Shown here one piece after another: positions 57,901 to 64,000 of a stretch of 64,000 bases of DNA. The DNA is from Loxodes magnus (lineage: Eukaryota; Ciliophora; Karyorelictea; Loxodida; Loxodidae). The position numbers were made by a program, and so were the translations under genes. Location of the stretch: NCBI GenBank assembly GCA_946699065.1, contig CAMPDV010000947.1, positions 62,001 through 126,000 of the forward strand, given 5' to 3'. The notes below the pieces were generated by a model, which was not told where the DNA came from, did no database searches, and saw only the letters and a list, made by a program, of their open reading frames with translations. Position 1 is the first letter of the stretch; every line of letters begins with the position of its first letter.

Positions 57901-60900
57901 ATCTGCACTTCCCGATACGATGAACTCTAAATCACTGGATATAGCCACAGATCATACACAACTAGTGTGACCACTCATGGTCTTACAGGTACCTGTCTTG
58001 ACGTCCCATAGTCTCACCGTCTAATCATAACTTCCCGATACGATGAACTCTGAATCACTGGATATAGCCACATATCATACAGAACTAGTGTGACCACTCA
58101 TGGTCTTACAGGTACCTGTCTTGACGTCCCATAGTCTCACCGTATAATCATAACTTCCCGATACGATGAACTCTGAATCACTGGATATAGCCACAGATCA
58201 TACAGAACTAGTGTGACCACTCATGGTCTTACAGGTACCTGTCTTGACGTCCCATAGTCTCACCATCTAATCTGCACTTCCCGATACGATGAACTCTAAA
58301 TCACTGGATATAGCCACAGATCATACACAACTAGTGTGACCACTCATGGTCTTACAGGTACCTGTCTTGACGTCCCATAGTCTCACCGTATAATCATAAC
58401 TTCCCGATACGATGAACTCTGAATCACTGGATATAGCCACAGCAGATACCTAATTTGTGTGACCACTCATGGTCTTACAGGTACCTGTCTTGACGTCCCA
58501 TAGTCTCACCGTATAATCATAACTTCCCGATACGATGAACTCTGAATCACTGGATATAGCCACAGCAGATACCTAATTTGTGTGACCACTCATGGTCTTA
58601 CAGGTACCTGTCTTGACGTCCCATAGTCTCACCGTCTAATCTGCACTTCCCGATACGATGAACTCTGAATCACTGGATATAGCCACAGATGATACTCAAC
58701 TAGTGTGACCACTCATGGTCTTACAGGTACCTGTCTTGACGTCCCATAGTCTCACCGTATAATCTGCACTTCCCGATACGATGAACTCTGAATCACTGGA
58801 TATAGCCACAGATGATACTCAACTAGTGTGACCACTCATGGTCTTACAGGTACCTGTCTTGACGTCCCATAGTCTCACCGTATAATCATAACTTCCCGAT
58901 ACGATGAACTCTGAATCACTGGATATTGCCACAGATCATACATGACTAGTGTGACCACTCATGGTCTTACAGCTACCTGTCTTGACGTCCCATAGTCTCA
59001 CCGTATAATCTGCACTTCCCGATACGATGAACTCTGAATCACTGGATATAGCCACATATCATACATGACTAGTGTGACCACTCATGGTCTTACAGGTACC
59101 TGTCTTGACGTCCCATAGTCTCACCGTATAATCTGCACTTCCCGATACGATGAACTCTGAATCACTGGATATAGCCACAGATGATACTCAACTAGTGTGA
59201 CCACTCATGGTCTTACAGGTACCTGTCTTGACGTCCCATAGTCTCACCGTATAATCATAACTTCCCGATACGATGAACTCTGAATCACTGGATATAGCCA
59301 CGGCATATACATTACTAGTGTGACCACTCATGGTCTTACAGGTACCTGTCTTGACGTCCCATAGTCTCACCGTATAATCTGCACTTCCCGATACGATGAA
59401 CTCTGAATCACTGGATATAGCCACGGCATATACATTACTAGTGTGACCACTCATGGTCTTACAGGTACCTGTCTTGACGTCCCATAGTCTCACCGTATAA
59501 TCATAACTTCCCGATACGATGAACTCTGAATCACTGGATATAGCCACAGCATATACAGAATCTGTGTGACCACTCATGGTCTTACAGGTACCTGTCTTGA
59601 CGTCCCATAGTCTCACCGTCTAATCTCCACTTCCCGATACGATGAACTCTGAATCACTGGATATAGCCACAGATGATACTCAACTAGTGTGACCACTCAT
59701 GGTCTTACAGGTACCTGTCTTGACGTCCCATAGTCTCACCGTATAATCATAACTTCCCGATACGATGAACTCTGAATCACTGGATATTGCCACAGCAGAT
59801 ACCTAATTTGTGTGACCACTCATGGTCTTACAGGTACCTGTCTTGACGTCCCATAGTCTCACCGTATAATCTGCACTTCCCGATACGATGAACTCTGAAT
59901 CACTGGATATAGCCACATATCATACATGACTAGTGTGACCACTCATGGTCTTACAGGTACCTGTCTTGACGTCCCATAGTCTCACCGTCTTATCTGCACT
60001 TCCCGATACGATGAACTCTGAATCACTGGATATAGCCACGGCATATACATTACTAGTGTGACCACTCATGGTCTTACAGGTACCTGTCTTGACGTCCCAT
60101 AGTCTCACCGTATAATCATAACTTCCCGATACGATGAACTCTGAATCACTGGATATAGCCACGGCATATACATTACTAGTGTGACCACTCATGGTCTTAC
60201 AGGTACCTGTCTTGACGTCCCATAGTCTCACCGTATAATCATAACTTCCCGATACGATGAACTCTGAATCACTGGATATAGCCACAGCATATACAGAATC
60301 TGTGTGACCACTCATGGTCTTACAGGTACCTGTCTTGACGTCCCATAGTCTCACCGTCTAATCTCCACTTCCCGATACGATGAACTCTGAATCACTGGAT
60401 ATAGCCACAGATCATACATAACCTGTGTGACCACTCATGGTCTTACAGGTACCTGTCTTGACGTCCCATAGTCTCACCGTCTCATCATCACTTCCAGATA
60501 CGATGAACTCTGAATCACTGGATATAGCCACAGCAGATACCTAATTTGTGTGACCACTCATGGTCTTACAGGTACCTGTCTTGACGTCCCATAGTCTCAC
60601 CGTATAATCATAACTTCCCGATACGATGAACTCTGAATCACTGGATATAGCCACAGATTATACATTACTAGTGTGACCACTCATGGTCTTACAGGTACCT
60701 GTCTTGACGTCCCATAGTCTCACCGTCTTATATGCACTTCCCGATACGATGAACTCTGAATCACTGGATATAGCCACAGCAGATACACAACTAGTGTGAC
60801 CACTCATGGTCTTACAGGTACCTGTCTTGAAGTCCCATAGTCTCACCGTATAATCATAACTTTCCGATACGATGAACTCTGAATCACTGGATATAGCCAC

Positions 60901-63900
60901 ATATCATACATGACTAGTGTGACCACTCATGGTCTTACAGGTACCTGTCTTGACGTCCCATAGTCTCACCGTATAATCATAACTTTCCGATACGATGAAC
61001 TCTGAATCACTGGATATAGCCACAGATGATACTCAACTAGTGTGACCACTCATGGTCTTACAGGTACCTGTCTTGACGTCCCATAGTCTCACCGTATAAT
61101 CTGCACTTCCCGATACGATGAACTCTGAATCACTGGATATTGCCACAGCAGATACCTAATTTGTGTGACCACTCATGGTCTTACAGGTACCTGTCTTGAC
61201 GTCCCATAGTCTCACCGTCTTATCTGCACTTCCCGATACGATGAACTCTGAATCACTGGATATAGCCACGGCATATACATTACTAGTGTGACCACTCATG
61301 GTCTTACAGGTACCTGTCTTGACGTCCCATAGTCTCACCGTCTAATCTGCACTTCCCGATACGATGAACTCTGAATCACTGGATATAGCCACAGCATATA
61401 CAACACTAGTGTGACCACTCATGGTCTTACAGGTACCTGTCTTGACGTCCCATAGTCTCACCGTATAATCATAACTTCCCGATACGATGAACTCTGAATC
61501 ACTGGATATAGCCACATATCATACATGACTAGTGTGACCACTCATGGTCTTACAGGTACCTGTCTTGACGTCCCATAGTCTCACCGTATAATCATAACTT
61601 TCCGATACGATGAACTCTGAATCACTGGATATAGCCACAGCAGATACCTAATTTGTGTGACCACTCATGGTCTTACAGGTACCTATCTTGACGTCCCATA
61701 GTCTCACCGTATAATCATAACTTCCCGATACGATGAACTCTGAATCACTGGATATAGCCACAGATCATACACAACTAGTGTGACCACTCATGGTCTTACA
61801 GGTACCTGTCTTGACGTCCCATAGTCTCACCGTATAATCATAACTTCCCGATACGATGAACTCTGAATCACTGGATATAGCCACAGCAGATACCTAATTT
61901 GTGTGACCACTCATGGTCTTACAGCTACCTGTCTTGACGTCCCATAGTCTCACCGTATAATCATAACTTCCCGATACGATGAACTCTGAATCACTGGATA
62001 TAGCCACAGATCATACACAACTAGTGTGACCACTCATGGTCTTACAGGTACCTGTCTTGACGTCCCATAGTCTCACCGTATAATCTCCACTTCCCGATAC
62101 GATGAACTCTGAATCACTGGATATAGCCACAGCAGATACCTATTTTGTGTGACCACTCATGGCCTTACAGGTACCTGTCTTGACGTCCCATAGTCTCACC
62201 GTCTTATCATAACTTCCCGATACGATGAACTCTGAATCACTGGATATAGCCACAGCAGATACACAACTAGTGTGACCACTCATGGTCTTACAGGTACCTG
62301 TCTTGACGTCCCATAGTCTCACCGTATAATCATAACTTTCCGATACGATGAACTCTGAATCACTGGATATAGCCACATATCATACATGACTAGTGTGACC
62401 ACTCATGGTCTTACAGGTACCTGTCTTGACGTCCCATAGTCTCACCGTATAATCATAACTTCCCGATACGATGAACTCTGAATCACTGGATATAGCCACA
62501 GCAGATACACAACTAGTGTGACCACTCATGGTCTTACAGGTACCTGTCTTGACGTCCCATAGTCTCACCGTATAATCATAACTTCCCGATACGATGAACT
62601 CTGAATCACTGGATATAGCCACAGATCATACACAACTAGTGTGACCACTCATGGTCTTACAGGTACCTGTCTTGACGTCCCATAGTCTCACCGTATAATC
62701 ATAACTTCCCGATACGATGAACTCTGAATCACTGGATATAGCCACAGCAGATACCTAATTTGTGTGACCACTCATGGTCTTACAGGTACCTGTCTTGACG
62801 TCCCATAGTCTCACCGTCTAATCTGCACTTCCCGATACGATGAACTCTGAATCACTGGATATAGCCACAGCATATACAACACTAGTGTGACCACTCATGG
62901 TCTTACAGGTACCTGTCTTGACGTCCCATAGTCTCACCGTATAATCATAACTTCCCGATACGATGAACTCTGAATCACTGGATATAGCCACATATCATAC
63001 ATGACTAGTGTGACCACTCATGGTCTTACAGGTACCTGTCTTGACGTCCCATAGTCTCACCGTATAATCATAACTTCCCGATACGATGAACTCTGAATCA
63101 CTGGATATAGCCACAGATCATACACAACTAGTGTGACCACTCATGGTCTTACAGGTACCTGTCTTGACGTCCCATAGTCTCACCGTATAATCATAACTTC
63201 CCGATACGATGAACTCTGAATCACTGGATATAGCCACAGCAGATACCTAATTTGTGTGACCACTCATGGTCTTACAGGTACCTGTCTTGACGTCCCATAG
63301 TCTCACCGTATAATCATAACTTCCCGATACGATGAACTCTGAATCACTGGATATAGCCACAGATCATACATGACTAGTGTGACCACTCATGGTCTTACAG
63401 CTACCTGTCTTGACGTCCCATAGTCTCACCGTATAATCATAACTTTCCGATACGATGAACTCTGAATCACTGGATATAGCCACATATCATACATGACTAG
63501 TGTGACCACTCATGGTCTTACAGGTACCTGTCTTGACGTCCCATAGTCTCACCGTATAATCATAACTTCCCGATACGATGAACTCTGAATCACTGGATAT
63601 AGCCACAGCAGATACACAACTAGTGTGACCACTCATGGTCTTACAGGTACCTGTCTTGACGTCCCATAGTCTCACCGTCTTATCTGCACTTCCCGATACG
63701 ATGAACTCTGAATCACTGGATATAGCCACAGATTATACATTACTAGTGTGACCACTCATGGTCTTACAGGTACCTGTCTTGACGTCCCATAGTCTCACCG
63801 TATAATCATAACTTCCCGATACGATGAACTCTGAATCACTGGATATAGCCACAGATCATACAGAACTAGTGTGACCACTCATGGTCTTACAGGTACCTGT

Positions 63901-64000
63901 CTTGACGTCCCATAGTCTCACCGTATAATCTGCACTTCCCGATACGATGAACTCTGAATCACTGGATATAGCCACAGATGATACTCAACTAGTGTGACCA
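18949..64000 (-). CDS. Giant WD40-repeat protein, internal part, read with all stop codons reassigned
   Basis: This is one uninterrupted frame of 15,017 codons on the minus strand, entering from the right edge (GGT CAC at 63999-63994) and running to a one-base deletion at 18947. Landmarks at 19009 and 63904 lie exactly 365 x 123 bases apart. Each 41-residue unit is a WD40 blade, enough for roughly 45-52 propellers of seven or eight blades. The frame is open only if TGA, TAA and TAG are sense codons. They occur at variable positions 5, 7 and 25, where W and Q are normal for the family, while core W30 is always TGG. WD40 propellers act as binding platforms; no catalytic domain, signal peptide or membrane segment is visible. 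Start, N-terminal domains and promoter lie beyond 64000. The WD40 identity is certain, the reassigned code is likely, and the biological role is unknown. A satellite derived from a WD40 gene is the alternative. Confidence 0.78.
19699..19707 (-). other. Linker with TGA at both positions 5 and 7
   Basis: Third double-TGA linker, the counterpart of the one at 16625 in the right-hand copy. It is in phase with block 18949-64000. Confidence 0.85.
21790..21792 (-). other. Position 7 changed from TGA to TTA (Leu)
   Basis: The plus strand reads atataatac where sibling units read atatcatac. This is the only unit seen with TTA at position 7, a one-base change from TGA. Confidence 0.85.
22300..27766 (-). 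repeat. Tandem segmental duplication, 22 units (spacing 2,706 bp)
   Basis: The order of unit variants from about 22,300 to 25,060 is repeated from about 25,006 to 27,766. Matching marks include the GHTIS linker units ending at 22893 and 25599, SANK units near 24070 and 26780, and identical GCA-coded linkers near 24850 and 27556. Both copies begin and end beside a unit with V-S-E-S (TTTCCG on the plus strand), which probably marks the exchange point. Boundaries are good to about one unit. Confidence 0.88.
27300..32455 (-). repeat. Dispersed direct repeat, 35-unit spacing (4,305 bp)
   Basis: Units at about 27,300-28,150 recur at about 31,605-32,455, including two V-S-E-S units at the same relative places. 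After a two-unit mismatch, the GHTIS-containing units 28309-28551 match 32614-32856. The spacing of 4,305 bases is exactly 35 units. Confidence 0.8.
29400..35187 (-). repeat. Direct repeat, 39-unit spacing (4,797 bp), sharing a rare D31N unit
   Basis: Units 29,400-30,390 recur at 34,197-35,187. Both copies end with a unit in which the Asp after core Trp is Asn (gacgttcc at 30325 and 35122), and both carry a K-T-I unit at the same place (gaccacttatgg at 29925 and 34722). A related third copy lies at about 14,780-16,000, which matches about 28,925-30,140. Confidence 0.82.
35895..39856 (-). repeat. Tandem segmental duplication, 17-unit period (2,091 bp)
   Basis: Units at 35,895-37,765 match those at 37,986-39,856 in order. 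Diagnostic marks are D-F-K at 35985 and 38076, two consecutive TGA-linker units near 36190-36310 and 38270-38400, G-S-C units (agctacc) near 36588 and 38679, and paired GHIDYV units. Differences are single bases, for example GHTI-TAG at about 37660 against GHTN-TAG at about 39750. The copies are therefore slightly diverged. Confidence 0.85.
42658..42660 (-). other. Single TGA at core position 21 (normally Gly)
   Basis: The plus strand reads aacttcacgatacg instead of aacttcccgatacg, so the minus strand has TCG TGA AGT where other units have TCG GGA AGT. This is the only stop codon I found outside positions 5, 7 and 25. Read as Trp it would put a bulky residue before S-Y-D. Confidence 0.88.
45965..46520 (-). 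repeat. GSDDET cassette, copy 1 of 4
   Basis: A block of about five units starts with the only unit type reading [11 protein letters not shown] (plus-strand gtctcatcatcacttccag), then a GHTN-TAG linker unit, a unit with TAA at position 7, an S-A-Y-K unit and a unit with D-F-K and V-S-E-S. The DDE state at positions 23-25 and the TCT codon for S20 set the first unit apart; it looks closest to a typical WD40 repeat of other organisms. Confidence 0.85.
49532..50087 (-). repeat. GSDDET cassette, copy 2 of 4
   Basis: Same unit order as the copy 29 units (3,567 bases) to the left. Here the cassette is preceded on its left by the rare linker GHTGYV followed by TGA (plus-strand cataacctgtg near 49470). 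Confidence 0.85.
54329..54884 (-). repeat. GSDDET cassette, copy 3 of 4
   Basis: Exact positional counterpart of copy 2, 4,797 bases away, inside the 39-unit duplication. The GHTGYV linker is present at about 54267. Confidence 0.85.
57130..64000 (-). repeat. Direct repeat, 50-unit spacing (6,150 bp)
   Basis: Units at 57,130-57,850 match 63,280-64,000, including the G-S-C unit (57250 and 63400) and the block at 57337-57579 and 63487-63729. The stretch 56,460-56,790 also matches 62,610-62,940 at the same spacing. The right copy runs off the window, so its full length is unknown. Confidence 0.8.
60479..61034 (-). repeat. GSDDET cassette, copy 4 of 4
   Basis: Same unit order, 6,150 bases (50 units) from copy 3, with the GHTGYV linker at about 60410. 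Its left and right neighbours differ from those of copies 2 and 3, so the cassette moved as a short block. Confidence 0.85.

Larger units (their letters stand above)
1..64000 (-). repeat. 123-bp tandem array encoding WD40 repeats (about 520 units)
   Basis: A 123-base unit repeats head to tail over the entire window. The landmark gacgtcccatagtc recurs at 71, 194, 317 and so on to 63904. I count 518 intervals between the first and last landmark, 514 of 123 bases and four of 122. Each unit carries a KpnI-type ggtacc (agctacc in some) and usually actagt. Read on the minus strand a unit gives 41 residues: GH, a variable linker, [14 protein letters not shown], a variable x-D-x, then [16 protein letters not shown]. 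This is a WD40 repeat with the usual H2, D24, T26 and W30 structural residues, and SSDS in place of the common SPDG. Units differ at only a few positions, which points to recent homogenisation by unequal exchange or conversion. The array has no edge inside the window. Confidence 0.97.

Noticed and set aside
4080..63729. Dozens of separate small minus-strand genes of 60-285 codons
   Set aside because: Each is a fragment between two in-frame TGA/TAA/TAG codons. Their apparent GTG starts are the V9 or V27 codons of the WD40 unit, with no upstream start context. They are pieces of one repeat frame.
1..64000. CRISPR array
   Set aside because: The repeat is continuous 123-base coding sequence with no unique spacers; the short variable patches are codon changes in one frame.
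1..64000. Pseudogene or non-coding satellite with random nonsense mutations
   Set aside because: Stops fall on three family-variable positions where W or Q is normal and, with one exception, never in the core; the frame holds for 365 periods. Kept as the alternative, especially left of 18.9 kb.
1..64000. Mycoplasma-like code (UGA = Trp only) or Tetrahymena-like code (UAR = Gln only)
   Set aside because: Each removes only part of the interruptions. TAA and TAG at positions 5, 7 and 25 remain under the first, and TGA at positions 5 and 7 under the second.
1..64000. Genes on the plus strand
   Set aside because: The plus strand is the complement of the WD40 units; I saw no frame with recognisable protein features.
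1..64000. Cyanobacterial or planctomycete WD40 protein
   Set aside because: Long WD40 proteins occur in these bacteria, but they use TAA, TAG and TGA as stops, which this array does not permit.
1..64000. Promoters, terminators, tRNAs or origins
   Set aside because: There is no sequence outside the repeat units, and TA-rich motifs such as gtataatcat recur in most units as the SYDYT codons.

Overview
The whole window is one uninterrupted tandem array of a 123-base unit, about 520 copies, read on the minus strand. Each unit encodes one 41-residue WD40 repeat with the hallmarks GH, D24 and the closing TVRLWD. Numbering starts at the G of GH: G1 H2 T3 S4 x5 V6 x7 x8 VAIS, then S-x23-D24-x25-TVRLWD. 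No other gene, RNA gene, mobile element or intergenic region is visible. The array runs off both ends, so neither the start nor the end of the gene is present.

The main result concerns the genetic code. With the standard code the array is cut hundreds of times, and the longest open piece is 285 codons. The stop codons are not scattered. TGA, TAA and TAG fall almost only on three of the 41 codon positions: 5 (TGA, TAA, TAG), 7 (TGA, TAA) and 25 (TAG). In WD40 repeats of other organisms these positions commonly carry W, Q or other polar residues (GHxxWV, VWSVA, VQSVA, DQTVRLWD). The simplest reading is UGA = Trp and UAA/UAG = Gln, with all three stop codons used as sense codons. That code is known from karyorelictid ciliates and Condylostoma (NCBI tables 27 and 28) and has been reported for the syndinian Amoebophrya. 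A Blastocrithidia-like code (UAR = Glu, UGA = Trp, table 31) is a weaker alternative. The organism is therefore probably a protist of one of these groups. The consensus unit is about 44% GC.

Under that code the right-hand part, 18949-64000, is a single frame of 15,017 codons holding 365 consecutive 123-base periods without one indel. It is part of a giant protein of stacked beta-propellers. To the left (the 3' side) the array continues in four more in-frame blocks: 7757-18946, 3207-7754, 2347-3204 and 2-2344. They are separated by four units that carry the same one-base deletion.

The array is built from nested segmental duplications with spacings of 2,706, 4,305, 4,797, 2,091, 6,150 and about 3,074 bases. 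Units are nearly identical in their core. They vary by amino-acid change at positions 5, 7, 8, 23 and 25, the same places that are hypervariable in the WD40 domains of fungal HET-D/HET-E (HNWD) recognition proteins. I infer a fast-evolving recognition or scaffold protein kept similar by concerted evolution. Its effector domain, if any, lies outside the window.
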